A stretch of 64,000 bases of DNA, taken from an uncultured Clostridia bacterium. GTDB lineage: Bacteria > Bacillota > Clostridia > Oscillospirales > Ruminococcaceae. Below are positions 16,147 to 24,991 of the stretch, one piece after another. How positions within the stretch are numbered: the first letter of the stretch is position 1; every line of letters starts with the position of its first letter. The stretch spans positions 233,225 to 297,224 of the forward strand of contig CANDEV010000002.1 of assembly GCA_947383835.1 (NCBI GenBank). Reading direction: 5' to 3'. Made by a program: the position numbers and the translations under genes. The notes beneath the pieces are model-generated. The model was not told where the DNA came from. It made no database searches and worked only from the letters and a program-made list of their open reading frames with translations.

Positions 16147-18084
16147 ATGGGATACACATTAACGGAAAAAATTTTAAAGGCTCACCTTGTTGACGGCGAG
16201 TTTGAAAAGGGTAAGGAGATAGGTATTCGTATCGACCAGACCCTTACGCAGGACGCAACGGGTACTATGGCTTACCTTGAATTTGAGGCTATGGGAGTTC
16301 CAAGAGTTAAGACGGAACGCTCCGTGGCTTATATAGACCACAATACGCTCCAGTCGGGCTTTGAAAATGCCGACGACCACCGCTTTATCGGCTCTGTTGC
16401 TAAGAAGCACGGTATTTATTTTTCACGTCCCGGCAACGGTATATGTCATCAGGTACACCTTGAGCGTTTCGGTGCACCGGGCAAGACCCTTATCGGTTCG
16501 GACAGCCATACCCCAACAGGCGGCGGTATCGGTATGATAGCTATCGGTGCAGGCGGTTTGGACGTTGCCGTGGCAATGGGCGGCGGCGCATACTATATTA
16601 CATACCCGAAAATCGTCAATGTTAAGCTTACGGGCAAGCTTTCCCCTTGGGTCGCGGCTAAGGACGTTATTTTGGAAGTCCTCCGCAGAATGTCAGTAAA
16701 GGGCGGCGTTGGCAAGGTTATCGAGTATACGGGCGAGGGCGTTAAGACTTTAAGCGTACCCGAACGTGCTACAATTACTAATATGGGTGCAGAATTGGGT
16801 GCGACCACCTCAATTTTCCCCTCCGATGAGATTACAAAGCAGTTCCTTAAAGCGCAGAAGCGTGATAACGTTTGGACAGAGCTTTCCGCAGACCCCGACG
16901 CTGTTTATGATGAAGTGATAGAAATAAATCTGACCGAGCTTGCTCCTATTGCGGCTTGTCCTCATTCTCCCGATAATATCAAGTCCGCGGACGAGTTAAA
17001 GGGCATGAAGATAGACCAGGTCTGCATTGGCTCATGTACAAACAGCTCTCTTATGGATATGATGAAGGTCGCTCACATTTTAAAGGGAAAGACCGTTCAC
17101 CCTGACGTTTCGCTGTCGATTGCTCCGGGCTCTAAGCAGGTGCTTAATATGCTTGCACAGAACGGCGCATTGGCAATTATGATAGACGCAGGCGCAAGGA
17201 TTCTCGAAAGTGCGTGCGGACCTTGTATCGGTATGGGACAGTCTCCCAACTCAAAGGGTATCTCTCTGCGTACCTTTAACAGAAACTTTGAGGGACGTTC
17301 CGGTACTAAGGACGGTCAGATATATCTTGTTTCCCCCGAAATGGCGGCGGCTTCCGCGATCGCGGGAGTTCTCACCGACCCGAGGACATTGGGAGATATG
17401 CCTGTATTTGAAATGCCCGAGGAATTTGTTATCAACGATAATATGATAGTTCCTCCCGCCGACGAGGCTGACATGGATAAAGTGGAAATTCTCCGCGGTC
17501 CCAACATCAAGCCTTTCCCGACAACCGCGCCCCTTGCGGACAGTATTTCCGCGCCCTGCTCTCTTAAAGTTGGGGACAATATCACCACCGACCACATTAT
17601 GCCTGCGGGTGCGAAAATTTTGCCGCTCCGTTCAAATATTCCTGCAATTTCCAAGTTCTGCTTTACGGTATGTGATGAGGAATTTCCGGCTCGTGCAGAA
17701 AAGCTGGGCAGCAGCATTATTGTCGGCGGTGCAAACTACGGTCAGGGCTCGTCCCGTGAACACGCTGCACTTGCACCTCTTCATCTTGGAGTAAAGGCTG
17801 TTTTGGTCAAGAGCTTTGCAAGAATACACCGTTCCAACCTTATTAATGCGGGAATTCTTCCTCTCACATTTGTGAACGAGGCTGATTACGATAAAATTTC
17901 GCAGGGCGACGAGCTTGCTCTTGAAAATATCCGCGGCGCGATTGAAGCGGGCAAGACTGAAATTACCCTAAAAAATAAGACTACAGGTGCGGAAATCCCC
18001 GTACTCTGCGAGCTGACAGGCAGAACAAAGGATATTATTCTTGCAGGCGGTCTGTTGGACTATACCCGTGAAAGCCTTAAGTAA
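16147..18084 (+). CDS. acn: aconitate hydratase
   Basis: A 645-residue aconitase of the shorter clostridial type, converting citrate to isocitrate through a 4Fe-4S cluster. Cluster cysteines lie in CIGSCTNSS and ACGPCIGMGQ; the swivel domain carries GDNITTDHIMPAG and YGQGSSREHAALAP. The N-terminal DQTLTQDATGTMAYLEFEAM segment and GSDSHTPTGGGIG are typical. AAAGGA lies before ATG 16147. With icd 1.6 kb downstream on the same strand it supplies 2-oxoglutarate for glutamate; no citrate synthase is in the window. Three small genes lie between acn and icd. Confidence 0.96.
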   Translation: MGYTLTEKILKAHLVDGEFEKGKEIGIRIDQTLTQDATGTMAYLEFEAMGVPRVKTERSVAYIDHNTLQSGFENADDHRFIGSVAKKHGIYFSRPGNGICHQVHLERFGAPGKTLIGSDSHTPTGGGIGMIAIGAGGLDVAVAMGGGAYYITYPKIVNVKLTGKLSPWVAAKDVILEVLRRMSVKGGVGKVIEYTGEGVKTLSVPERATITNMGAELGATTSIFPSDEITKQFLKAQKRDNVWTELSADPDAVYDEVIEINLTELAPIAACPHSPDNIKSADELKGMKIDQVCIGSCTNSSLMDMMKVAHILKGKTVHPDVSLSIAPGSKQVLNMLAQNGALAIMIDAGARILESACGPCIGMGQSPNSKGISLRTFNRNFEGRSGTKDGQIYLVSPEMAAASAIAGVLTDPRTLGDMPVFEMPEEFVINDNMIVPPADEADMDKVEILRGPNIKPFPTTAPLADSISAPCSLKVGDNITTDHIMPAGAKILPLRSNIPAISKFCFTVCDEEFPARAEKLGSSIIVGGANYGQGSSREHAALAPLHLGVKAVLVKSFARIHRSNLINAGILPLTFVNEADYDKISQGDELALENIRGAIEAGKTEITLKNKTTGAEIPVLCELTGRTKDIILAGGLLDYTRESLK

Positions 18085-18100
18085 AACGAGTGAGCCAAAT

Positions 18101-18301
18101 ATGCCGCCCAGTGTGCCGGGTTTGAAGCCTCACCCAAAGGAAGATGCGGTTTTGGCAGTTATACTTATCGTTGGGGCTCTTATCATGAAGTTGATATTCA
18201 AAAAATTTTTTCCGAATGTTTCAAGCTTAAAAGAAGTTGTCATAACAGGGTCAGTGCTTCTTGCAATTGTTATTATTTATTTGATTTTTGTTCCGGTGTG
18301 A
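18101..18301 (+). CDS. small membrane protein, two helices
   Basis: 66 residues starting MPPSVPGLKP, with two hydrophobic helices (about 16-33 and 45-64) joined by a basic loop. No family recognised. ATG 18101 lies 17 bp after the aconitase stop with no clear ribosome site, so translation would depend on coupling. The frame continues open upstream into acn, which weakens the evidence, but the two clean helices argue for a real gene. Confidence 0.5.
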   Translation: MPPSVPGLKPHPKEDAVLAVILIVGALIMKLIFKKFFPNVSSLKEVVITGSVLLAIVIIYLIFVPV

Positions 18302-18331
18302 CTATGGCAGAGAAATTTGAAAGGAGCGGAC

Positions 18332-18376
18332 ATGAAAGAAGTATTGCTAGATATTTGGGCGGTCTTTGTGTTATGA
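18332..18376 (+). CDS. putative 14-residue micro-ORF coupled to the DUF3795-like gene
   Basis: AAAGGAG (18320-18326) sits 5 bases before ATG 18332, which opens a 14-codon frame, MKEVLLDIWAVFVL, whose TGA overlaps the ATG of the next gene (ATGA at 18373-18376). The next gene has no other ribosome site. Translation termination would deliver ribosomes to its start. Confidence 0.45.
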   Translation: MKEVLLDIWAVFVL

Positions 18377-18813
18377 GTACGGTTGTGTCTCGCTGCGGAT
18401 TGGACTGCAATACCTGTGAAAACCGTGAAAAGTGCGACTGTCCCGGCTGTCTGGAGCTTGAAGAGGGAAATTGGGCGGGGGACTGCGAAATAAAGCTTTG
18501 CTGTGAGCAAAAGAATTTTGAGCATTGCGGCGTGTGTCCCCATTTCCCATGCGATATGCTTAGGAATACGTCATTTGACCCCGATGATGGGGACAACGGC
18601 GAGCGTCTCATTACCTTGAAGCGTTGGATTGAGAAAAGCTCTGACAGTAGGGAAAAAAGTATAAACCGTGTTATTGCGGGATTTTGTTCGGGTATTGTAT
18701 TGGGCGCAATACTCGGAGCGGTCACGGGAAGTTTCGGCGCAATGATGTTTGCCTGCGTCCTTATGGGAACGGCTATCGGTGTAATGATAAGTATAATAAA
18801 AGGCGATAAATAA
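18373..18813 (+). CDS. DUF3795-like Cys-rich protein with C-terminal glycine zipper
   Basis: A 146-residue protein. The N-terminal 60 residues are cysteine-rich (SRCGLDCNTCENREKCDC and CCEQKNFEHCGVCPHFPC), matching the DUF3795 pattern thought to bind metal. The C-terminal 45 residues are a glycine-rich membrane hairpin (GIVLGAILGAVTGSFGAMM). ATG 18373 gives a family-like start directly before the first cysteine; longer in-frame starts at 18298-18304 have no ribosome site. The fusion of the Cys-rich domain to a glycine-zipper tail is unusual to me. It lies between acn and icd. Confidence 0.7.
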   Translation: MSTVVSRCGLDCNTCENREKCDCPGCLELEEGNWAGDCEIKLCCEQKNFEHCGVCPHFPCDMLRNTSFDPDDGDNGERLITLKRWIEKSSDSREKSINRVIAGFCSGIVLGAILGAVTGSFGAMMFACVLMGTAIGVMISIIKGDK

Positions 18814-18842
18814 CTTTTCATTTGGACGAAAAGGGGGCTTTT

Positions 18843-19670
18843 ATGCGTAAGCCATGGCTGATAAAAACGGTTTTTGCAGCGGCGGTAATATTTACTGTCC
18901 TTTGTACAGTTCTTGCCGCTGCGGAGTTTGTACAATTTTTTGTCTTGGAAATACCTGTCAGTTTTCTGGTCGCAATGCTTATTGCGGACGTTGTATGCCC
19001 CTTTATTTTGTGGGAAGTATATTATTCGCTTACTCACGACAGTTTGGGTAATAAAATTAAACCGTCTGCCGAGCCTGTTTATAAAAAAGACGTTTTCCGA
19101 AATGATAAGCCAGAAGGCAGATTTGTTTTTTCAGAGGACACAGTTTGCGAGAAAATCGGAAAAATTGCCGAATGTTTTAAATTTGATATGAAATACAATT
19201 TATCGTGGGACATACTTGAGGTACCAGATTATAGTATTTCTTTAATAGATAAATTTTGGAAAAATAGTTTTAAAATAAGTATTTCAGAAGATTGTATTTC
19301 AATTTGTTCCCAATTGTTGTATCCCTATGATCATTATGATTACAAATATAGCTTTGAATTTTATGACGACGCTTTCAGCGAACAAAAGGCGCATAGGTAT
19401 ACTCATGAAGATCATGATTTTGAATATACGAAATTTTCAAGCGATATGATATTTGGCGATAAGTCTAACGACGAAATTTTTGATATTATTGAAAAAATTA
19501 TAGAAGCTCTTTACGGAGCAAAATCTATGACATACGAAACCGCTGAAACGGAGGACGGAAAGGAAAGCTTTACCTTTTACCTCGACGCGCCCGATTATTA
19601 CGGGTACACCGAAACTACGGAAATAGGAAACTTTAAATTTATACTAAACGGAGGAAACCAAAATGGCTGA
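18843..19670 (+). CDS. hypothetical membrane protein
   Basis: 275 residues with two N-terminal membrane helices (about 8-28 and 35-55) and a long, acidic, aromatic-rich soluble domain. The family was not recognised; the layout resembles YcxB-like proteins, but I cannot confirm that. ATG 18843 has AAGGGGG 5-6 bases upstream; an in-frame TTG 21 bp earlier is less likely. The last 8 bases overlap the icd start. Confidence 0.6.
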   Translation: MRKPWLIKTVFAAAVIFTVLCTVLAAAEFVQFFVLEIPVSFLVAMLIADVVCPFILWEVYYSLTHDSLGNKIKPSAEPVYKKDVFRNDKPEGRFVFSEDTVCEKIGKIAECFKFDMKYNLSWDILEVPDYSISLIDKFWKNSFKISISEDCISICSQLLYPYDHYDYKYSFEFYDDAFSEQKAHRYTHEDHDFEYTKFSSDMIFGDKSNDEIFDIIEKIIEALYGAKSMTYETAETEDGKESFTFYLDAPDYYGYTETTEIGNFKFILNGGNQNG

Positions 19671-20880
19671 AAAAATCAAAATGACCACCCCGCTTGTGGA
19701 AATGGACGGAGACGAGATGACCCGTATTATCTGGAAGATGATAAAGGATATTCTTATCAATCCCTACATTGAGCTGAATACGGAGTACTACGATCTCGGT
19801 CTGGTGCACAGAAACGAGACTGACGACCAAGTTACCGTTGATTCCGCAAATGCTACTAAAAAGTATGGGGTTGCTGTAAAGTGCGCTACCATTACACCTA
19901 ATGCACAGCGTGTTGAAGAGTACAAGCTGAAAGAGATGTGGAAATCTCCTAACGGCACTATCCGTGCAATTTTGGACGGTACTGTTTTCAGAAAGCCTAT
20001 TCTTGTAAATGGCATTACGCCGTACATTCCAACATGGACTAAGCCTATCACTATTGCACGTCACGCTTACGGCGACATCTACAAGAATACCGAACTCAAA
20101 GCTCCGCAGGGCAGCAAGGCAGAAATTGTAATTACCGATAAGGACGGTAATGAGACCCGCGCTCTTATCCATGATTTTAAAAATTCGGACGGTATAGTTC
20201 AGGGCGTCCACAACCTTGACAACTCTATCGGAAGCTTTGCGAGGGCTTGTTTTAACTATGCTCTCGACGCTAAGGAGGACTTGTGGTTTGCTTCAAAGGA
20301 TACTATTTCCAAGACCTATGATCACCGTTTCAAGGATATTTTCGCAGAAATTTACGAGGCTGAGTACAAGTCCAAATTTGAGGCTGCGGGTATTGAGTAT
20401 TTCTACACTCTTATCGACGATGTTGTTGCACGCGTAATTCGCTCCGAGGGCGGATTTATTTGGGCTTGCAAGAATTACGACGGCGATGTAATGTCTGATA
20501 TGCTTGCTACGGCTTTCGGTTCTTTGGGACTTATGACCTCCGTTTTGGTTTCTCCCGACGGAGTTTATGAGTACGAAGCTGCTCACGGTACGGTAACACG
20601 TCACTACTACAATTATTTAAAGGGCGAAAAGACCTCTACAAACCCAATTGCGACGATTTTTGCGTGGTCGGGAGCGCTCCGCAAGAGAGGCGAGCTGGAC
20701 AATATTCCAGAGCTCTGCGATTATGCCGACAAGCTTGAAAAGGCTTCCGTTCAGACTATGGAGGACGGTATCATGGACAAGAACCTTGCGGCAATGAGCA
20801 AGCTTCCAAATAAACAGATTGTTGACACAGAAACTTTCCTTGTGGAAATAAATAACAGACTTGCAAAGCTTATGGGTTAA
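19663..20880 (+). CDS. icd: NADP-dependent isocitrate dehydrogenase
   Basis: A 405-residue isocitrate dehydrogenase of the eukaryote-like subfamily (IDH type II), distinct from E. coli Icd. The N-terminus has TPLVEMDGDEMTRIIW; the substrate region has GTIRAILDGTVFRKPI; the metal-binding part includes LIDDVVARVIRSEGGF and NYDGDVMSD; the NADP region contains AAHGTVTRHY. It oxidises isocitrate to 2-oxoglutarate with CO2 release. GGAGG lies before ATG 19663. The acn-icd order and the redox sensor Rex 22 bp downstream suggest redox-linked control. Confidence 0.96.
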   Translation: MAEKIKMTTPLVEMDGDEMTRIIWKMIKDILINPYIELNTEYYDLGLVHRNETDDQVTVDSANATKKYGVAVKCATITPNAQRVEEYKLKEMWKSPNGTIRAILDGTVFRKPILVNGITPYIPTWTKPITIARHAYGDIYKNTELKAPQGSKAEIVITDKDGNETRALIHDFKNSDGIVQGVHNLDNSIGSFARACFNYALDAKEDLWFASKDTISKTYDHRFKDIFAEIYEAEYKSKFEAAGIEYFYTLIDDVVARVIRSEGGFIWACKNYDGDVMSDMLATAFGSLGLMTSVLVSPDGVYEYEAAHGTVTRHYYNYLKGEKTSTNPIATIFAWSGALRKRGELDNIPELCDYADKLEKASVQTMEDGIMDKNLAAMSKLPNKQIVDTETFLVEINNRLAKLMG

Positions 20881-20902
20881 ACCGTAAAAAGGGTGGGTTA
20901 TA

Positions 20903-21553
20903 ATGTCAAAAAAAGATATTTCTGTTTCTGTAATAAAGCGGCTTCCAAGATATTACAGATTTGTTGGAGAGCTGCTTAAGCAGGGGACGGTAAGAATTTC
21001 CTCCGGCGAGCTTGCGGAAAAAATGTCTCTTACAGCTTCGCAGATACGGCAGGACTTAAATTGCTTCGGCGGCTTCGGTCAGCAGGGCTACGGATATAAT
21101 CTTGCCGAATTGCAGGAGGAGATCGGGAAAATTCTCGGCGTTAAGCAGGGGTACAAAACTGTACTTATAGGTGCGGGAAACCTCGGCAGGGCAATTGCAA
21201 CTCACATGGATTTTACCGAATACGGCTGTTGTCTGACAGGTATTTTTGACAGCGACCCTGCAAAAACAGGAAGTATTGTGGCAGGACTTCCCGTTATGCC
21301 GGTATCGGAAATGGAACGGTTTTTCCAAACGGAAAAGCCGCGGATAGCTATTTTGTGCATACCCAAAACCGCTGCTCAGGAACTTGCCGATATGCTTGTT
21401 TCTTTAGGGATAAAGGCTTTTTGGAATTTCAGCCATTATGATATAAAAATTACCCATAAGGATGTTGTGGTGGAAAATGTACATCTGGGTGATAGTATAA
21501 TGATGTTGTCATACGCTCTTACCAACTCGGAGAGCGCGGAAACCGAAAATTGA
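20903..21553 (+). CDS. rex: redox-sensing transcriptional repressor Rex
   Basis: A 216-residue Rex protein, which releases DNA when the NADH/NAD ratio rises. The N-terminal winged helix has AEKMSLTASQIRQDLNCFGGFGQQGYGY, and the Rossmann domain begins VLIGAGNLGRAIATH. Length is normal. It starts 22 bp after icd with GGGTGG upstream, so it probably shares the transcript. I saw no clear TTGTTAA-type Rex operator in front of acn or icd. Confidence 0.97.
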   Translation: MSKKDISVSVIKRLPRYYRFVGELLKQGTVRISSGELAEKMSLTASQIRQDLNCFGGFGQQGYGYNLAELQEEIGKILGVKQGYKTVLIGAGNLGRAIATHMDFTEYGCCLTGIFDSDPAKTGSIVAGLPVMPVSEMERFFQTEKPRIAILCIPKTAAQELADMLVSLGIKAFWNFSHYDIKITHKDVVVENVHLGDSIMMLSYALTNSESAETEN

Positions 21554-21568
21554 AAAGGAGAATGTATT

Positions 21569-22252
21569 ATGGACGAATTTAACAACGATCGTAACCCATT
21601 TGACGAGCAGAACAGCGGTCAGGGCAATCCGTACGCACAGCAGGAACAGTCACCGCAGAATGTAAATCCTTATCAGCAGGGGACTGATCCCAACGCCGAT
21701 CCGTACAATAAACAGCAGCCGCAAAACCCGTATAATCAGCCAAATCAAGGCTATTACAATCAGCAACCTCAAAATGCCAATCAGTATCAGCAAAATCCAA
21801 ATTATTATAATCCATATGCACAGCAAGGCGGCTGGCAGAGTATGCAGCAGGCTCAGTTCAATGCTGCGCGGCAGTCCACGGGAATGGCAACAGCTTCGCT
21901 TGTTTTGGGAATAATTTCAATTGTTATGTGTCTTCCCGCAATGGCGCTTCCGTTTCTTTTTCTTGTGCCGATTATCGGGCTTATTTTGGGAATTGTTTAC
22001 AAAACAAAGCATTTGCCGGTTGGAAAGGGTCTTTCCACAGCGGGTATAATAACATCAATACTGGGTATTGTTCTGCCAATAGTATTCTTGGTAATATCTG
22101 TTGCGTTTGTGCTTAGCAATCCCGATTACGTAAGAGAATATCTTGAACTGCTGAAGCAAAACGACCCTGAGCAGTATAAGGAATATTACGATCAACTCAG
22201 CGGAATGTTCCCTGAGTGGTTTGAAAGCGTTATTTACTTTATTTTTAAATAA
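21569..22252 (+). CDS. DUF4190-like membrane protein with Q/N-rich N-terminus
   Basis: 227 residues. Residues 1-100 are low-complexity, built of Gln, Asn, Pro and Tyr (for example NPYQQ, PYNKQQPQNPYNQPN), prion-like in composition. Residues 105-175 form a DUF4190-type pair of membrane helices (ATASLVLGIISIVMCLP and AGIITSILGIVLP). The C-terminus is acidic and aromatic. AAAAGGAG lies 8 bases before ATG 21569. It is last in the acn-icd-rex stretch and is followed by a terminator. Confidence 0.8.
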   Translation: MDEFNNDRNPFDEQNSGQGNPYAQQEQSPQNVNPYQQGTDPNADPYNKQQPQNPYNQPNQGYYNQQPQNANQYQQNPNYYNPYAQQGGWQSMQQAQFNAARQSTGMATASLVLGIISIVMCLPAMALPFLFLVPIIGLILGIVYKTKHLPVGKGLSTAGIITSILGIVLPIVFLVISVAFVLSNPDYVREYLELLKQNDPEQYKEYYDQLSGMFPEWFESVIYFIFK

Positions 22253-22258
22253 ATTTTC

Positions 22259-22286
22259 AGCGGACGGGATACTCTGTCCGCTTTTT
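22259..22286 (+). terminator. terminator after the DUF4190-like gene
   Basis: AGCGGAC and GTCCGCT form a 7-bp stem around a 10-base loop, followed by TTTTTC. Confidence 0.85.
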
Positions 22287-22289
22287 CTA

Positions 22290-22318
22290 TTGAGTTTCGG
22301 TTAAAAATATGATATAAT
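22290..22318 (+). promoter_or_regulatory. promoter of uvrC
   Basis: TTGAGT and TATAAT with 17 bp spacing, 31 bp before the uvrC ATG. Confidence 0.8.
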
Positions 22319-22348
22319 ATTGTTATTATGATCGGAAAGGAAATTGCC

Positions 22349-24178
22349 ATGAACGACCGTTTGCCATATCTTCGCGAAAAAACTGCAAAGCTCACCACAT
22401 CGCCGGGAGTGTACCGAATGAGGGACAAAAGCGATACCATTATTTATATAGGAAAAGCCAAGAATCTGCGTAACCGCGTTACAAGCTATTTTCGGGAAAA
22501 TCCCGATCATACGCCTAAGGTGGCTAAAATGGTCTCTCATGTATATGACTATGATTTTATCGTTACGGACAGCGAATATGAAGCGTTGGTTTTGGAATGT
22601 TCGCTTATCAAACAAAATCAGCCAAAATATAACATTTTGCTTAAAGATGACAAGGGGTACAGCTTTATAAAAATTTCTCAGGAGGAGTACCCGAGAATTA
22701 CTGCTGAAATGCAGAAAAGCGGAAAGGGGACTTTTCTCGGTCCATATACGAGTACCTTTGTTACAAAGCAGGCTGTTGAGGAGGCAAACAAGGTCTTTGC
22801 TTTGCCGACCTGCCGCAGAGTTTTTCCGAGAGATTTTGGCAAATACCGTCCCTGCCTTAATTTTCATATAAAGCAATGCATGGGTTTATGCTCGGGTAAA
22901 ATTTCCGGGGACGAGTACGGTAAAATTATAGAACAGGCTGTTTCATATATAAAAAACGGTTCGGAGGCTTCGGTGGAGATGCTCACAGAGCAGATGAACA
23001 GGGCTGCCGAGGATCTGGACTTTGAGCTTGCTGCAAAGCTGCGGGACAGGATCTCTGCCATAAAAAGGGCTGCCGATAATCAAAAAATCATTGCGGAGGA
23101 TATGCGGGATACGGATATTATAGCGGCTGCGCAGAATGGCGAGAACGTCTGCGCGGCGGTGCTTATGTACCGCGAGGGCAGGCTTTTCGACAGGGGAGAG
23201 TATGCTCTCGGCGACCTTGACAGAGCAGAAAATATGTTGGAGGACTTTGTTTTGCAGTACTATTCCAACCCGAAAAAAATCCCCCGCGAAATAATTACCG
23301 AGGAGGAGCTTCCCAACGCCGAGATAGTAGAGCGGCTTTTAAGGGAAAAATGCGGTCATGCTGTAACAATTTCTTCCAAAAAACGCGGCAAGGGTTTGCG
23401 GCTTATTATGATGGCTAAAGCCAACGCCAATGACAGTCTTGCAATAAAGGTTGGCAGGACGGGCAAGGAAATTGCCGCGTTGGAGGCTTTGGGAAAAATT
23501 TTGGGACTTTCCGAACCTCCCAAATATATAGAGGCTTACGACATATCAAATTTGGGAAGCTCCTCAATGGTTGCGGGAATGGTGGTTTTTGAAAACGGCA
23601 GACCCCTTAAAAAGGCGTACAAAAAGTTTTCTATCAAGGAAACAGCCATACAGAATGACTATGCAAGTATGCGTGAGGTTTTAGAGCGTCGTTTCAAGCA
23701 CTACGGCGATGAAAACGAGACCGATGAGGGGTTTAACCGTATGCCCGATTTGATTTTGTTGGACGGCGGTAAGGGACAGGTCAATGCTGTTGAGCCGATA
23801 TTGCGGGAAATGGGTATAACTGTTCCGCTATTTGGTATGGTCAAGGACAATAATCACCGCACAAGGGCAATTGCAACTTCGGGGGCGGAGATATCTATTT
23901 CGGGTACAAAAGCGGCGTTTATGCTTGTGACCAGAATTCAGGACGAAGTCCATAGGTTTTCTATAACATACCAGAGAAAAAAGCACGGGAAACAGTCATA
24001 TGAAATGGGAATTACTAAGATCAAGGGCATAGGCGAGAAAAAGGCGCAGAGGATATTTACTGCTTTTAAAACACGTGAGGAGCTGAAAAAAGCTTCTGCT
24101 GAAGAAATCGCAAAGGCTGCCGGAGTAAATATTGAACTTGCAAAAGAGATTTGGGATTACGTTCATAATGAAATGTGA
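22349..24178 (+). CDS. uvrC: excinuclease ABC subunit C
   Basis: A 609-residue UvrC, the dual-incision nuclease of nucleotide excision repair. In order: GIY-YIG domain (SPGVYRMRD...IIYIGKAKNLRNRV, residues 17-45), Cys-containing linker, UVR motif for UvrB contact (LDFELAAKLRDRI), RNase H-like 5' nuclease domain (ILLDGGKGQVNA, DEVHRFSITYQRKK) and a C-terminal helix-hairpin-helix pair. ATG 22349 was chosen because AAAGGA lies 7 bases upstream; an in-frame ATG 21 bp earlier has none. Confidence 0.97.
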   Translation: MNDRLPYLREKTAKLTTSPGVYRMRDKSDTIIYIGKAKNLRNRVTSYFRENPDHTPKVAKMVSHVYDYDFIVTDSEYEALVLECSLIKQNQPKYNILLKDDKGYSFIKISQEEYPRITAEMQKSGKGTFLGPYTSTFVTKQAVEEANKVFALPTCRRVFPRDFGKYRPCLNFHIKQCMGLCSGKISGDEYGKIIEQAVSYIKNGSEASVEMLTEQMNRAAEDLDFELAAKLRDRISAIKRAADNQKIIAEDMRDTDIIAAAQNGENVCAAVLMYREGRLFDRGEYALGDLDRAENMLEDFVLQYYSNPKKIPREIITEEELPNAEIVERLLREKCGHAVTISSKKRGKGLRLIMMAKANANDSLAIKVGRTGKEIAALEALGKILGLSEPPKYIEAYDISNLGSSSMVAGMVVFENGRPLKKAYKKFSIKETAIQNDYASMREVLERRFKHYGDENETDEGFNRMPDLILLDGGKGQVNAVEPILREMGITVPLFGMVKDNNHRTRAIATSGAEISISGTKAAFMLVTRIQDEVHRFSITYQRKKHGKQSYEMGITKIKGIGEKKAQRIFTAFKTREELKKASAEEIAKAAGVNIELAKEIWDYVHNEM

Positions 24179-24334
24179 TCAGTTATAATATAAAAGAAAT
24201 CTATGCTTGGTATCGACTAAAAGACTATAATAAACCCTCCCGCCATTTTATATGCGGATTGACAGAGTCAGCTTTAATTTTATTATAAGGTGTGATACTT
24301 TAAAAAAATTTACATATGAAATTTCAAATATCTG

Positions 24335-24363
24335 TTTACAAAACGTGCAAAATAGTGTATAAT
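24335..24363 (+). promoter_or_regulatory. promoter of rsmD-coaD
   Basis: TTTACA and TATAAT with 17 bp spacing, ending 33 bp before rsmD. It supports the start at 24397, since a longer in-frame start would lie upstream of this promoter. Confidence 0.8.
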
Positions 24364-24396
24364 GAGTATTTGAAAGTATTTTTAAGGAGATCATTT

Positions 24397-24945
24397 ATGC
24401 GTGTAATTACCGGTTCCGCAAGGGGACGGCGTTTGAAAGCTCCCGATGGCGTTGACGTAAGACCTACTACCGATAAGGTAAAGGAAGCGATTTTCTCTAT
24501 CGTACAGTTTGATATTGAAGGCTCTGCGGTTCTGGACTTGTTTTCAGGTTCGGGACAAATGGGTATCGAGGCACTTTCAAGAGGGGCAAAGTCCTGTATT
24601 TTTGTGGACAGCAGCCGTTCGTCTATCGAAGTCACAAAAGAAAATATTTCTGCTGCGGGATTTAAAAATGAAGCTACAGTCATGAACTCTGACAGCATTG
24701 GTTATCTTAGAATGTGCAGGAACTCATTTGATTTGGCATTTCTTGATCCGCCTTATGGCAAAGGTTTGATAGAACAGGCTGTATCGCTTTTGAGCGGGCA
24801 TATGTCCGACAGGGGTATAATTGTTTGTGAACACGAGCTTGGACTGGAATTTCCGGAAGAGTTTGGAAAAATGCGAAAGTACCGCACCTACAAATACGGA
24901 AAAATCGGAGTAACGGTTTTTAAAACAGATACGGTTGAAGAATAA
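24397..24945 (+). CDS. rsmD: 16S rRNA (guanine966-N2)-methyltransferase
   Basis: A 182-residue RsmD. It starts MRVITGSARGRRLKAP, the family signature, followed by VRPTTDKVKEAIFSIV, the SAM loop VLDLFSGSGQMGIEALSRGA and the catalytic LDPPYGKG (N/DPPY) motif. AAGGAGA lies 8 bases upstream of ATG 24397. coaD follows, a very common pairing in Firmicutes. Confidence 0.96.
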   Translation: MRVITGSARGRRLKAPDGVDVRPTTDKVKEAIFSIVQFDIEGSAVLDLFSGSGQMGIEALSRGAKSCIFVDSSRSSIEVTKENISAAGFKNEATVMNSDSIGYLRMCRNSFDLAFLDPPYGKGLIEQAVSLLSGHMSDRGIIVCEHELGLEFPEEFGKMRKYRTYKYGKIGVTVFKTDTVEE

Positions 24946-24991
24946 TAGCGAAAGGAGTACGTTCCGCTTTTGGCGGCTATGTCATTTGCCT

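Noticed and set aside
18273..19037. 254-codon minus-strand frame across the acn-icd interval
   Set aside because: It overlaps two plus-strand genes with cysteine motifs and ribosome sites, and its translation is low-complexity Ser/Pro/Gln.
24178..24334. Gene or structured RNA between uvrC and rsmD
   Set aside because: The interval has no ribosome site, no convincing stem with T-run and only short frames.
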